A DNA stretch of 64,000 bases, taken from contig NW_022985199.1 in the NCBI RefSeq assembly GCF_010093535.1, positions 62,001-126,000 on the forward strand. The letters run 5' to 3'. Below the pieces are notes generated by a model. The model made no database searches. It was not told the DNA's origin and saw only the letters and a program-made list of their open reading frames with translations. The first letter of the stretch is position 1; each line of letters starts with the position of its first letter. This document shows, in pieces, positions 10,944 to 21,565 of the stretch. The stretch comes from Lindgomyces ingoldianus (taxonomy: Eukaryota; Ascomycota; Dothideomycetes; Pleosporales; Lindgomycetaceae). The position numbers and the translations under genes are program-made.

Positions 10944-12935
10944 ATGCTTGACATGTTGACCGCCGACGCCGCCAGTAAACACGGCCATGAGTACTCGCCG
11001 CCGCGGCCCTCGCCGTCGAGCAATGGCTCCTTCTTTACCCAGTCGCCGCTGTCTATCTTGACGTCGATCCTCCGCAAGCCTGCTGCCCCCGGCTCGCCCG
11101 TGAAGCCAGCCGCAAACACGCCCAAGTCGCCGGTCGAAGGCCCTTCTCCCACCAAGCACCAGGACACCCACCCCATGACCGAACAACCCGATGCACCTAC
11201 ACTCCCTACCCCCCTTTCCCGCCCAGCTTCGTCAAGCAGCATAGCATCGACCGAGGGGAAACCGAAGAAGCGCTCCCCCCGGCCCAAGACCACCTACAAC
11301 CTCGCTCAGCCGCCACCCATTACGGGCCCCCGCCAGAAGCTGCACCTTCGCCCAAAGGTCCTGCTCCAGCTGCACCAAGTAATTGCGTCTCGTCGCCCGA
11401 AGCCAGTCTACGAAGTCATTCCTTTTTCCCTCCTCGCTCCACGCTCCACGCGACGGCTTGCGCGAACCTTCAACACCAAGGAGAAACTATGTCCGAATGA
11501 TCTGTTGATCGTGAAGGTGGAGGAATATGATACTAAAGACGAGGACGAGAAGTCGGATGACGAGCGCTGGGGGGCACGAGACGTCATAGGCATCATCTGC
11601 CCAGGGAAGGACGACAAGGGCGGTTGCGTAAGGACCGAAGTGTGCATGGATGATGGGTCAAGCTGGGAGGTGACTGGCCTGCCGAATGGTGGCTATGAGT
11701 TTTGCTATACCGACGAGCATGGCTTGCTTCTCAAACGACGCTGGGTGCCAAAGACTGTCCACTCCCGTCGCGTGTCAACAATGTCGAGCTCCTCGCAGGC
11801 CTCGCCGAGTCTTCCAGTAGAAGAAAAGCGATTCAATTTTAGTACCATCAGCGCAACCTCAAGGCGTCACCCCGTCATCGCAAACCTGAACCGGGCCTGC
11901 ATTGATGTCTTAGATTCCTACATGATGCCCTCTGCAACCTCGCCTCCCACCCCTGGTTACCCCGGATCGTCGGTTCCTACCCCTCTAGTCACGCCTTCGA
12001 GCTTTGACAACAGCTATTTCACAACCAATTCGGAGGACCGACTTCCAGTCAAGACGGATGATGCGCTCCGTAGCTTTATTATTGTGTCTGGAATATGGGT
12101 CGCATTTTCTGAAAATTGGTCCCCCGCATATACTTGGTCCAAGACAGCTTGCCCGTCGCCCTTGTCCACGGCGCCATCTCCACGTCCTTCCGCACCAAGC
12201 CGCGCTATGTCCATGTCCCTAGTTGATTCTCCTCGCTCTGCCTCTCCCGCATCCACCATTGACGAAAACCGCCGCACCTTCCCAAAGTTTTTCAGAACTG
12301 GCACCCAGATCCTCCATCGCCACGCTAGCTTCACCAATTCTTCTTCCTCTACCCCAACTTCTACCAGAACCTCTCCTGTATCCTCGCCGCTCAAGACACG
12401 ATCTCGTCGTTCCAACTCAACCGGTACCGCGGAGCTTACGCCCAAGACCGGAAGCGCACGCAAGCGTTTCGGACTCGCGCTCGAAGACCAAACGTTAGCG
12501 GAGACAGAAGAAGAACGACAAAGCAAGCGTAGCACGGAACTGCTCCGGATCAAAGAACTCTCTCTTCCTTCTTCGCAAGCCAACTCCCCCGTGTCCACTC
12601 CTGGCCCTGTGCAAATCCTCGAACCACCCCGCGAGCTCTTCCGCTCCCCATCCCCAACGTCACCAAGTCTCAGACCTACCAAAACGCAATCTGCATACAA
12701 CCCCATCACGACGGCAGGGCTCTGGGACTCTGGTGTCGCGGAAGGTTCAGGATTGAAGAGCAGACCCACCAGTCTCGTCGTCGTGAATGAGAAAAAAGAG
12801 AGAGCGAAGAAGAAGCAGGAGCGATCGAAGAGCAAAGAGAAGAACAAAGACCAAGAAAAAGAAAAAGAAAAAGATCCACGACGCTTTAAACAACGGTTTC
12901 TCGACATGTTCCGGCGGGAGAAAAGCCAGACATGA
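10944..12935 (+). CDS. Conserved-looking fungal protein of unknown function, 663 aa
   Basis: Single exon. I do not recognise a named domain. Residues 1-130 are proline/serine-rich and disordered, with FTQSPLSILTSILRKP as one ordered-looking patch. Residues about 135-270 look globular: KLHLRPKVLLQLHQVI, then RSTRRLARTF, an acidic stretch, DVIGIICPGK, and a tryptophan-containing segment ending LLLKRRWVPK. A second ordered patch near residue 370 reads SFIIVSGIWVAFSENWSP. Between and after these the chain is low-complexity Ser/Pro/Thr, and the C-terminus is extremely basic/acidic (KEKNKDQEKEKEKD) before a final RRFKQRFLDMFRREK. That ending could be an amphipathic helix or a nuclear localisation signal; both readings are inference. 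A second ATG occurs three codons in. It converges on the mannosidase gene. Confidence 0.7.
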   Translation: MLDMLTADAASKHGHEYSPPRPSPSSNGSFFTQSPLSILTSILRKPAAPGSPVKPAANTPKSPVEGPSPTKHQDTHPMTEQPDAPTLPTPLSRPASSSSIASTEGKPKKRSPRPKTTYNLAQPPPITGPRQKLHLRPKVLLQLHQVIASRRPKPVYEVIPFSLLAPRSTRRLARTFNTKEKLCPNDLLIVKVEEYDTKDEDEKSDDERWGARDVIGIICPGKDDKGGCVRTEVCMDDGSSWEVTGLPNGGYEFCYTDEHGLLLKRRWVPKTVHSRRVSTMSSSSQASPSLPVEEKRFNFSTISATSRRHPVIANLNRACIDVLDSYMMPSATSPPTPGYPGSSVPTPLVTPSSFDNSYFTTNSEDRLPVKTDDALRSFIIVSGIWVAFSENWSPAYTWSKTACPSPLSTAPSPRPSAPSRAMSMSLVDSPRSASPASTIDENRRTFPKFFRTGTQILHRHASFTNSSSSTPTSTRTSPVSSPLKTRSRRSNSTGTAELTPKTGSARKRFGLALEDQTLAETEEERQSKRSTELLRIKELSLPSSQANSPVSTPGPVQILEPPRELFRSPSPTSPSLRPTKTQSAYNPITTAGLWDSGVAEGSGLKSRPTSLVVVNEKKERAKKKQERSKSKEKNKDQEKEKEKDPRRFKQRFLDMFRREKSQT

Positions 12936-12985
12936 ATGACTCGTCCCCACATTACACTGTCACATTTTTTCCTTTGATCACTCTA

Positions 12986-13006
12986 CATATCATATCATAT
13001 CATATC
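12986..13006. repeat. Short CATAT tandem repeat
   Basis: About four copies of a five-base unit lie some 50 bp after the stop codon at 12935, in the presumed 3' untranslated region. Confidence 0.7.
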
Positions 13007-13428
13007 GCATAGCAGACATGAGGTGACCCTTCCACAAATCCTGGTCTATCTGCTTGGTGTTGGATGGATTTTTTGGGGGCATGGCGTAACAAAAATTGGG
13101 TTTGGGTCGTGCGGGAGCGTGGTTGACGGCATGGTAGACATGCCTCCCTCCCCGTCTTTGGTCTTTGTCGTTATCCTTTTATCACAATTGTTATTGTTAT
13201 AGTTTCCTTTGGACACTGACACCACACTGAACTCCTCCCTCTTGGATATTTCTCTTATTTGTGTTGTATGTACGTAGTCTTTACTCTACTATACCCCCGC
13301 TGCTAGATATGACTATCCTGCTACTCTTAGCTATACACCATATTGATTGCATCTTGAGAAATTTTGATGGGATGGATGTGATTGTTTGACATGTTTGCTG
13401 CTGGAGTGAAAACCTATCGTTCTGGATA

Positions 13429-13443
13429 AACACACACACACAC

Positions 13444-13475
<32 letters not shown>
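13429..13475. repeat. Palindromic microsatellite (CA)n-(TA)n-(TG)n
   Basis: Seven CA units run directly into about nine TA units and then about eight TG units. The CA and TG arms are exact reverse complements around an AT core, so the tract is a near-perfect inverted repeat able to form a hairpin or cruciform. It lies between two convergent genes. Confidence 0.9.
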
Positions 13476-13898
13476 TGTGGACCTAAAATTTCCGTTCCTT
13501 GCGCCTGCCCCGTAACATGAACGTGCTTCATAGGTAGGTAACTACTTCAAATAGTGTGGCTCGATCTGAGTGAGAACAGAAGTCTACGTGGTGACTCCCT
13601 TCACATTTCACCGAAGGCTAAAGAGATCCTTTCTCACATAGTCGACGCTATAAACAATCCATGCTCGGGGAATAGGGCAAAGAGAAAAGTCAAGAAAACT
13701 AGAAACTCGATTTTTGGATCTAAAAGAAGGGTATCATATCGAATCTCAAAGCCCAACCAAGGCTCTCTACACATCCCAAGAGGCCGCCAAAACGCCTACC
13801 CTTAATCCTTAGTTCGAATCTCATACCGCATCATGTCTCCCCAAACCCTTGTCGTGTCAGAACAAAACAAAAACAAAACCCATCCCATGATTTGTAAT

Positions 13899-15638
13899 TT
13901 AGCCCATCAATCGAAAAGGGTGGGCTTCAGTATTAAAAACCCAATCATCCAAACTCACCAGCCCAGGCTCACTAAACACAAGGTAGAAGTACTTCAATGT
14001 TTCCGCGAGCCAGAAACTCTCCATCGAGTCCAGCCGCTCTGTGTTCTCGGTACTCACATCTCTTATCGCGGCGTTCGCATACTGCGTCCGGGTCTGGCTG
14101 TCAATGGCTTGAAACATCTCCCATGCTATGTCTTGGTAGGAGGTGTCGCCAGTGATACGGTACATGTAGAAGACGGACTCGATGGCTTCGGGGCGGAGGA
14201 TGTAGCGGGCATCTGAGATGCTGGCGAAGCCGGGGTAGACGAAAGTTTTGGAGGCATCGTAGGGGCAGGGGGAATGTGTGGGGCAAGCGTGCATAGAGAA
14301 CATCTCTGGCATGATTCCGTGAGGGGCGTTTTGGTAGGTCCAGACACATGCGTCCGTAACCCTTTGTCCAGCTTCGACGTGGGTTTTATTCTGAAAGAGA
14401 CGACCACCAAGCGCTAGCATTCCTCCTACAAAGCATGCGAGATGCTGCGCTGTGTCGCCTTGCCGGATGTCTGAGGCACTATTTGCGCGGACGCTGGTCG
14501 GCATGAGAATGTCGGCTTGGTCGGGGACCATAGGACGGAAGAGAAGGTGCTCGATAACGGCATTCATAGAGAGTTCGTACATCTTCTTGTACTGGCTAGC
14601 AGAACCTACGCCTCGTAGCAGCTGGTAGGTCTTGCCTAAATATTCATATGCGGAATCGGCCATAGCGCCTAAGCTGAATTGATTGTCCCGTGTTAGGTCC
14701 AGGTTTTGGGTATCGATGCCTACAGGCCAAAGCCCGGGTAGCTTTGTGCGATTCTGCTGCTCTTCTAGCACACTTGTGACGCGAGCCACAGCGTCATAGT
14801 AGCGCATGTCGCCGGTAAGCTGCGATAGCCGCGTGAACTCGAGACTAAAGGATGCCAGCTCCGCAATGATTCCATTTGCTGCTGGAGACTGCTTCACACC
14901 TTTCGACGCTTTAACTGAGTCCCACCTCGTCACCGGCATCCGATTCGGCGTATCGAAACTTGCATATATCATGTCGCCTAGCTCCATTGCTTTCTCCAGC
15001 AGTCTACTATCCTTGCAGTCGGTCAGATCGTACGCCGCTAGCAAGCCCCCCAAATATCGGATTGTTGTTTCAAACATATTGACTTCGCCTTCCGGTTTGA
15101 AATTGATTTGGGTAACAGCAGATACCGCATCTTCGAAGTCTTCTTTCAGGTTCATAATCCACAGAGTATCGAGGCTGTCCACCAAAGTTGCTCCCCAGCC
15201 CCCAAATGTTGTCTTTGAGCCACCAGAGACAGGCTGCAGCTCATCTTTCATCCACGCGCGCTCCTTGTAGGAAGTCCAACATCGCGCGAAAGCAGCCTTC
15301 ACCGCAGCTTGCCGGCGTTTGCGCATAAGTTCATCGTACAATGATGGGGGGTCCACGCTGAAGTCATATTGCACAGGCGGCAGTTCTTTCTTAACGGCAG
15401 TCCTCGGGAGCTGCTCGAATTTCTGCACAGGGTACTGTGTATCGACATCTCTCCAATTGAACCGTCTCCCGGGCGGCGGCTTTAGCGGTGGATGCGGTGG
15501 GGTCGTGGGGCAAGATTTCTGTACATATGGAAACCGTGGTGGAGAAGGCAGGATCCAGAGCGGGAAGTAATTCAAGTAGAAGAGAAACGAGAAGATGCAA
15601 AGGAGCAATGCGGTCCACCTCCATCGCCGCGGATGCAT
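13899..15638 (-). CDS. Glycoside hydrolase family 47 class I alpha-1,2-mannosidase
   Basis: Intronless, 579 aa from the ATG at 15638. It trims alpha-1,2-linked mannose from N-glycans in the ER or Golgi. The N-terminus is a type II anchor: WTALLLCIFSFLFYLNYFPLW spans about residues 8-28, after a short basic tail, followed by a proline-rich stem. The catalytic domain is complete, with YLGGLLAAYDLTDCKDSRLLEKAM, FVYPGFASISDARYILRPEAIESVFYMYR and SMESFWLAETLKYFYLVFS split along the barrel, and VFNTEAHPF near the end, which carries the calcium-binding threonine of the family. A longer start at 15674 adds 12 residues but has C at -3, whereas 15638 has G at -3; I chose the shorter form. The class (ER Mns1-like or Golgi) cannot be told from this alone. 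Confidence 0.9.
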   Translation of the reverse strand: MHPRRWRWTALLLCIFSFLFYLNYFPLWILPSPPRFPYVQKSCPTTPPHPPLKPPPGRRFNWRDVDTQYPVQKFEQLPRTAVKKELPPVQYDFSVDPPSLYDELMRKRRQAAVKAAFARCWTSYKERAWMKDELQPVSGGSKTTFGGWGATLVDSLDTLWIMNLKEDFEDAVSAVTQINFKPEGEVNMFETTIRYLGGLLAAYDLTDCKDSRLLEKAMELGDMIYASFDTPNRMPVTRWDSVKASKGVKQSPAANGIIAELASFSLEFTRLSQLTGDMRYYDAVARVTSVLEEQQNRTKLPGLWPVGIDTQNLDLTRDNQFSLGAMADSAYEYLGKTYQLLRGVGSASQYKKMYELSMNAVIEHLLFRPMVPDQADILMPTSVRANSASDIRQGDTAQHLACFVGGMLALGGRLFQNKTHVEAGQRVTDACVWTYQNAPHGIMPEMFSMHACPTHSPCPYDASKTFVYPGFASISDARYILRPEAIESVFYMYRITGDTSYQDIAWEMFQAIDSQTRTQYANAAIRDVSTENTERLDSMESFWLAETLKYFYLVFSEPGLVSLDDWVFNTEAHPFRLMG

Positions 15639-16712
15639 GGCTCCAACCGGAGAGGAGTCCTTGTGGGAATACATCAGGGCAAGCACGTACAAAAGGAAGT
15701 GACATGAAGAATGCAAGATTTCATCGACCAAAGAAGTAATGGCTTGCTTAAAGAAGGCACTGCCTATGTACCTTGCTTGCCTGCGGCACTGCACAAGTCC
15801 GGATCTACAACTCGAAACGCGGCCTTCCGTGAAGGAGCACTTGGTCAGCGGAGAGCGTACAGTGTTTCATGCCCGACACAAGAGCCTCAGTGGTGTGCGT
15901 GTCAATGGGGGTTCACGTAGACATGCTTCGTGAGAGGTATCAAATGCATGAGGCTAGCCTGATCCAGACATTTGGGACTGTTGCCAAGACTGTGACCCAC
16001 CCCACACAGATCGAATTCTCCCACAAGAGCAGTTGGAGAAACGAGCTCAGCGCAATATGGTCGCTAGGGGATTTGAAGGCCGAGAGCGTGTGGTGTGTGT
16101 CGTACAACACCTTGATGTCTATCAGTCTTGCAATGTTTCCTTGAGAAAGCCAGGACTGCTTGTGAGATAACCAACTAAAGACGGCAGATTTAGTAGTTAT
16201 AATAAGCGGTTCAGGCATCCTCAAAGGCTGCGGCATTGAGAATGCTGCGGCAGATCATCGCTTTGCTGTGGGTAAACTCAATACGTCTCAGGCTCCTATC
16301 CCGGATTTGGAAGCAATCTCATGAAGTAGTCATCTCCGAAGACTAAAGTTTTTTGCGAAGTCATGAAGCTTTTGCTTTGGAAATTCGTGAACAGCAAATC
16401 TAGCCTTAGCTTGCTCTGACACCAACATAGATGATGTTTAGCTGGTTCGGAAACCTCGAGAGGATAATTAAATGACGGCCAGGGGATCCGCACACAAACA
16501 AACTGCTCAGTGGAGACATTGCTAAATGCAGGAATATTTCGCGGCCTTGGCGGGTGTTTCTACGTATCTTAGCACACTAGAAATCAGCCGCTTCAAGCCT
16601 ATTATAACACGACTTGGCCACGAGAATGGCTAGTGAAATTAGACGTTAGAAAATAAAATCGAACCCGGTGACGAAAATCATATCCTCCTTGAGCCACGCC
16701 TAAGAACAAACA
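15639..16712. other. Upstream region of the mannosidase gene
   Basis: It holds the promoter of the mannosidase and the 3' end of the following minus-strand gene. No protein-like frame is visible on either strand. Confidence 0.4.
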
Positions 16713-18632
16713 TTAAATGAAGTTGAACATCATGAACCGTCTCCTCTGTCTCCACTTCTTTGGTTGCTGTGCCTCTCCCTTCTCCACCCTTCTGACATAC
16801 TCCTCTTCAGCCTCCTCTAAATGCGCAATAGGCACACTATTCTCGCCGGCTAGCACAATCGATACATGACCGTGATCATCGCCTTGCATTCTAACAGCCA
16901 GCGCACCATTGCCCTCGTCTGGATCACTTAAAAGCCACACCCGCTTCATAGTCTTCTTATTTTCTTCTTGAGCCATCGCATCACCCGCATCTGCAACCCC
17001 GTGACCTCCGCGCGACGCAGCAACAATCAAGTCCCGCGGATCGAGATAGTTAAATCGGCCTAACCTTTTCCAACCTCTTGTCCGGACCGCTTCAGCTGCT
17101 ACAGCAACAATAATGCAGAGATTAAGGCCGAAAATAGCGTAGATGTATGCTGGTTGTCCAAAGCGTATGGCGTAGACGTATACTCGTGCGGTTTGTGTTG
17201 TAAAAAGATGGCCGGTCATAAGCTGGGCAGAGGCATACGCGACTAGCATATCATCTGCCATCGCGGTGATTGAATTTGTTACACCTCCAAGCGTAGCCTC
17301 GGACTCGGAGAATGGATTCCGATTTGACGTAGATTGTGACATGTTAAATGCCGCAATGCTCGAGTTGAATGCATCGCCCAGAAGCGAGACATACAGATTC
17401 GTTAGGTCGTTAGATATCAATTCAAATTGGCGTACCATGGTTCGGGTCAGATTGCGCTGCGGGTTGAAGTCTTGTACAGTGTTCAGAGGGGACACACTGA
17501 TATTGAAATTTGACAGGTCCACGGAAATATTGAAGAGAGTTGGTGTAAAATCGAACTCGCATTGAGTATTGTTCAGGAAACCGTAGGATTCACCGGCTGT
17601 AATGGCAAGGTAGCGGCGTGGAGAATGGTCGCTAAAAGCTACACCCATTGCAACGATTGCTTTCTCGTCGTGGCCGATGTAGTTGGAATACTCTTCGCCT
17701 TCAAAACTGTCCGGTAAATTTCCAGAAGCGGCGTAAATCCATTCATTCACAGGGCCGGAAAGCTTAAAGTCCGAAGTCGTGTTGTAGCGGCAGGTAACGT
17801 TTGTGAGATATCCTTCTTCTTGGTAAACATACCCAGCGGCCTGCCTGTTTGAGGATATGAAGACATCAGTGAGGCCTACAGGAGCGCCTACCCCATAGGA
17901 GCGACCTTTGTAGCTGAATTGCGTGTTGTCAAATTTGGGATGGCTACGGAACTTCGAGGTTTTCCCGACAGAGGAAGCAGAGGCGGCGGACGAGAGAATA
18001 TTTCCGATGTGCTGGGTTCCAACAGAGTAGGTGAAGAGCCCTTTTGAGTTGCGAAGCGATGGACCTCCTTTTCCGAGTTCTGAGGGGTATTCTTTGATCA
18101 TTGAGACATCTTCATAGCTTGGTATTAAGAGGCTGGCAGTTGTTGTGCTAGCGGCCAGAAGTGGTGTAATGGAGCCAGCCCATAACGCAGCAGGAACTAG
18201 ACTCAGAAACACAATAAACACGACGGGGAAGAAGAAACGGAGGGGCAAGTCCCAATCAAGTCGAGGAATGCTCATGTCCACCCAAGTACGCAAGACATCC
18301 AAGGTCACACTTTCCTTCGTCAGGCGGATGCGGAGCGCAAAGTTGATCAGTCTGCATATAACTGCGACGTGAATCAATCCAAAGAAAGCGGCAAGCATTT
18401 GCACTGAAAGCGCGACAGATGCTGGAAAACTATTCGCAACGCGAAAGAAGTATCCAGTCACGCGCCATTGGAAGAAGTCCGCCGCTAGGAGAAGGGACGC
18501 TAACGTAGTCGTGATCACCAAGCCGTAGAATGTATTGTACCGGATCCAGTGGCCGTATTCACATGTCCTCCCATCGCTCGATCTCGCCCGCCGGTCGCCA
18601 GTGGGGATGAAAGTGAATTGCCGTGGAACCAT
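16713..18632 (-). CDS. Intronless multi-pass membrane protein of unknown function, 639 aa
   Basis: A clean single-exon frame starts at MVPRQFTFIPTGDRRA. Hydrophobic segments lie near residues 36-50 (TFYGLVITTTLASLLLAAD), 65-100 (SVALSVQMLAAFFGLIHVAV), 135-160 (FFFPVVFIVFLSLVPAALWA) and 500-525 (AIFGLNLCIIVAVAAEAV). Between the third and fourth is a long loop of about 330 residues rich in potential N-glycosylation sites (for example NVTC, NTTS, NISV, NLTR, NSSI), so it is probably luminal or extracellular. The C-terminal 100 residues are hydrophilic and end in basic sequence (KKWRQRRRFMMF), likely cytosolic. I recognise no family; the architecture recalls fungal surface proteins with a big glycosylated loop. 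Function unknown. Confidence 0.72.
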   Translation of the reverse strand: MVPRQFTFIPTGDRRARSSDGRTCEYGHWIRYNTFYGLVITTTLASLLLAADFFQWRVTGYFFRVANSFPASVALSVQMLAAFFGLIHVAVICRLINFALRIRLTKESVTLDVLRTWVDMSIPRLDWDLPLRFFFPVVFIVFLSLVPAALWAGSITPLLAASTTTASLLIPSYEDVSMIKEYPSELGKGGPSLRNSKGLFTYSVGTQHIGNILSSAASASSVGKTSKFRSHPKFDNTQFSYKGRSYGVGAPVGLTDVFISSNRQAAGYVYQEEGYLTNVTCRYNTTSDFKLSGPVNEWIYAASGNLPDSFEGEEYSNYIGHDEKAIVAMGVAFSDHSPRRYLAITAGESYGFLNNTQCEFDFTPTLFNISVDLSNFNISVSPLNTVQDFNPQRNLTRTMVRQFELISNDLTNLYVSLLGDAFNSSIAAFNMSQSTSNRNPFSESEATLGGVTNSITAMADDMLVAYASAQLMTGHLFTTQTARVYVYAIRFGQPAYIYAIFGLNLCIIVAVAAEAVRTRGWKRLGRFNYLDPRDLIVAASRGGHGVADAGDAMAQEENKKTMKRVWLLSDPDEGNGALAVRMQGDDHGHVSIVLAGENSVPIAHLEEAEEEYVRRVEKGEAQQPKKWRQRRRFMMFNFI

Positions 18633-20312
18633 GAAAAGGAGATAAATAAAAAACCACCATGAATAGAAACGAAGAGTGAAAACTGATCAAAGTTTTCCGA
18701 AAGGGCCAACTGTGAGAAGGTTCGGATCGGAAGCCTACCGTTCTATATGTGGGATTGGGCGCGTACAGAACCTGGGACGGCTCATGCCTGCGCCGCATCC
18801 GGTCGTGGCACAGCAGCGCATAACTTTGCTTGCATGAACAGATTTCACCCGTCTTTCCCTGCTCGAATGGGAGCACAGGCGGTTGAACTGTGTCTAAAGC
18901 TAGCTAGCTTACACAGGGTCGCGGCTCCTGCAGGCGATTCTGGACTCAAATCTTCCAGCGTGAAATGCGTTAGAATTGGGGAAGCTGAGAGCTCATGATA
19001 GGGAGATGCAGTGAAGTATCAATGTGGAATGGAAGTCTTGGGCACTCGGGCGTTAAATGGAGGTTTGCAGGAGGATTGTAGTCGATGATAGTTCCACTGC
19101 GACGCGGCTATTCTAGGTACGTGAGGGCTCATCGGGAGTCTGTGCTATGCACTGTAAGCCGGAGTGCTTTATCTTAGAAACACCAGGGACGCATTTGTTG
19201 GAGAGAGCATGATAATATACTATATAGAGAATCAGAGCTGAACAGGTATATGTCTACGGGGAATGTAGTAAGCGGGGGATGAAGGAGGCACGAGAAGAGA
19301 GTGCTGACGGGTGTTGATGGCTGCAGCGGAGGTTTTGGTCCAAAGGGGCAAGTGTGCTGACCCGCCTTCTGACCGCCAACTCCACACTTCAGCCAAGGCA
19401 TTAACTTGAAACACTATTCCATCCACCACGTATGATCTCCAACACAAACTACGACGCAGGAGGCACGCACACGCAGAGCGCGCTGTTAGTGAGGAATATC
19501 GAACAGTGCCCCGTTATTTTCGTGGGTCTCCCTCACCAGTCACCTGCCACTGCTGGCTGAGCCACGATCAACTTATTGAGTGAATGACGATCAGGCAGAC
19601 GTGGAAGGCTGTCATCTATGGATCTGTGGCTGCAAAGAAGGTCGCATGCAGTGGTGCGGTACGAGGCAGAATGAAACCTTGGAAGCTCACCAGGGCGGGG
19701 GAAGTGTGCCAGTTCAGCAAACATGATTTCTGATTGCAAGGAGCGGCTGAGCACCGGTGTACAGTCCTTCGTAAAGCTGCAAACGTCGGCTGGAGGCGTT
19801 TTGGCGCAGCCCTCGTGTGACTGACTGTCTCATTGACGAGCAAGGGACGGAGGTCAGCGCGTTCCTAGGAATTTAGACGTGTGATGGGCGTATCAAGGCA
19901 TGCAACTAGTGGCTTGCTTCAGGAACCGGCTGTTGTGTAAGTCTCAGACTTCCAGGCACGTGTCATAATGCTGGGGACAATTCATATCAGTTTTTGCATG
20001 TTCTTCATTATTAGTCGTCCAGTAGGAGACTTGCTATCCTGCACGAGTGCTAGATGGATATAGGAGGCTCGCCGGCCAGAGTCCAGTAAAAATGCGAGTA
20101 TTATCCCCAGCGCCGTCGCAATGCTATGCAGATATACCAGTAATGCCAGTAATGCCAGTAATGCCAAAAGCTTCAGGAAATACTGATTAGAATCCCATCC
20201 AGTGGGATCCGCATCGATCATATCCCAACTATGTTTTCGTAAGATAGAGCGTGGAGACTCGTAAGTCTCATCTATCGTGACTGCAAATATGACAAAGGAA
20301 ATAGCGAGTGAA
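18633..20312. other. Gene-free region between two minus-strand genes
   Basis: It should contain the promoter of the membrane-protein gene and the 3' end of the cyclin gene. A nine-base tandem repeat lies at 20137-20165. A minus-strand frame at 19982-20761 overlaps the cyclin out of frame and owes its leucine/alanine run to that repeat, so I do not call it a gene. Confidence 0.4.
20137..20165. repeat. Nine-base tandem repeat (CCAGTAATG)
   Basis: A little over three direct copies of a nine-base unit lie about 150 bp downstream of the cyclin stop codon, in its probable 3' untranslated region. Confidence 0.8.
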
Positions 20313-21565
20313 TTAGTATGCTGCTTGCCTCCCAGTGTATGTACCGGCTGTACCGAACATTCGGTTGAAGAATCCACCAGTTGAGGGTTTGGCCTTCTTT
20401 GCAGGCTTATCTTCGTACTGGTTGAGGGGGAGAGGGTGCTCGAGCTTTGCTTGGCCCATAGGGTTGTGAATATGGACAAGAGTTGCGCCACTGTCTGTAT
20501 CGTAACGTTGGATGAGCGCCTCTTCGGGCTCTTCGGTGAAGCTGATGGGAGACTCTGACGTGGTGGAACAAGAGGAACTGCGAGTAGGAGGAGAGAGGGA
20601 GGGAGTTCTCGATGGAGCACGTGATGAAGGGGTAGGGTAGGCCCGGAGCCTCTGTGGTCCCATGGCATACGACGTGAATGTGGTAGGAGAGTCGTAGACG
20701 GACACATCAAGACGAGAACGGTGGAGATTCGCCGCGGTGAGCTGATATTGCTGTTGAGCAAGCTCTTTCTCTCTCTCCGCGAGCCTTGCCTTCTCTGCTT
20801 GGCGGGCTTGGTGGACTCGGATGGGAGCTAGGAAGGGTTCAAGGTGGTAATAAAGATCTTCAGGGGTGATTTGAAGGTCCCAGTCCAGAAGAAACAGCAT
20901 CTGCTTCTCCATTAAGTTGACTTCGGTGATCGAGAAGCCGAAGTTTTCATAACCTCGGACAGCCGAGTATCTTGACCAATGCTTGTTCTGCAATATAAGT
21001 TAGCACGGTTTTTAAAACGGGAGTCTGGTAGCTATATATCCTGTCTTGAAGCCCACTGCAACTACCATAAAACACCACCTTGGTGGGATCTTGTGTGCTA
21101 GCAGGGACTTTGAGACAGGACATTTGGTTCGCACCAGGGGCTTCGTACCTTGGGGGAGGAATCGTTGAGGTTCTTAGCAGCGAGGATGAGGGCCGCGAGG
21201 AAGATTCGGTGAACAGTGCATCTCATTCCCTTAGCAACAGGTGGAAGACGGCTTTTTAGTCTGCTGAGGTACACAAGCGAAGTCATGAGGGTTGGAACTT
21301 GGACATGTGATCTCTCGACCAATGAGGTGATGAACTCCTCGATCGATGGAAGTGAGGATTCTCTAAGTTGAGCGGCATGTTGTGGTGGTGATGCAGGTGG
21401 GGTTGGTGGGAGAGTCTTATTGAGGTGTGTAGATTGTTCGCATCGAATGACTTGAGAGGCCTTCCCAGAAAGATACGCGATCATGTCCTGTGACACCGGA
21501 AGTTGGATGAAATGATCCAATGCAGCCTTGTTTTGCGACGCCAGGTTGGGTGAGTAAGTGGCCAT
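20313..21565 (-). CDS. PCL/Pho80-type cyclin
   Basis: Two exons, 21565-21149 and 20987-20313, are separated by a 161-nt intron in phase 0; the product is 363 aa. The cyclin box begins around residue 75 with [20 protein letters not shown] and continues through [31 protein letters not shown] and, after the intron, [19 protein letters not shown] and [17 protein letters not shown]. This order matches Pcl1/Pcl2 cyclins that activate the Pho85 kinase in cell-cycle entry and morphogenesis. A Lys/Glu/Gln-rich helix then leads to a Ser/Pro-rich tail typical of unstable regulatory cyclins, and the protein ends near [10 protein letters not shown]. The last residues depend on reading through a possible donor (GTACAT) close to the stop, so the extreme C-terminus is less certain. 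Confidence 0.88.

Larger units (their letters stand above)
12936..13898. other. Convergent 3' intergenic region
   Basis: Both flanking genes end here. A CATAT pentamer is repeated about four times at 12986-13006, and a palindromic dinucleotide tract lies at 13429-13475. No gene is visible; the frames at 13554-13805 and 13833-14216 are not protein-like and the latter is antisense to the mannosidase. Confidence 0.5.

Noticed and set aside
13810..13825. AGTTCGAATCT resembling a tRNA T-loop
   Set aside because: No cloverleaf can be drawn around it and it lies just past the mannosidase 3' end without an A box.
16655..16680. tRNA B-box-like GGGTTCGATTT on the minus strand
   Set aside because: The flanking bases cannot pair into a T-arm and acceptor stem, and no A box lies at the right distance.
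19982..20761. 259-codon minus-strand frame overlapping the cyclin
   Set aside because: It is out of frame with the cyclin exon and its Leu/Ala run comes from the nine-base tandem repeat.
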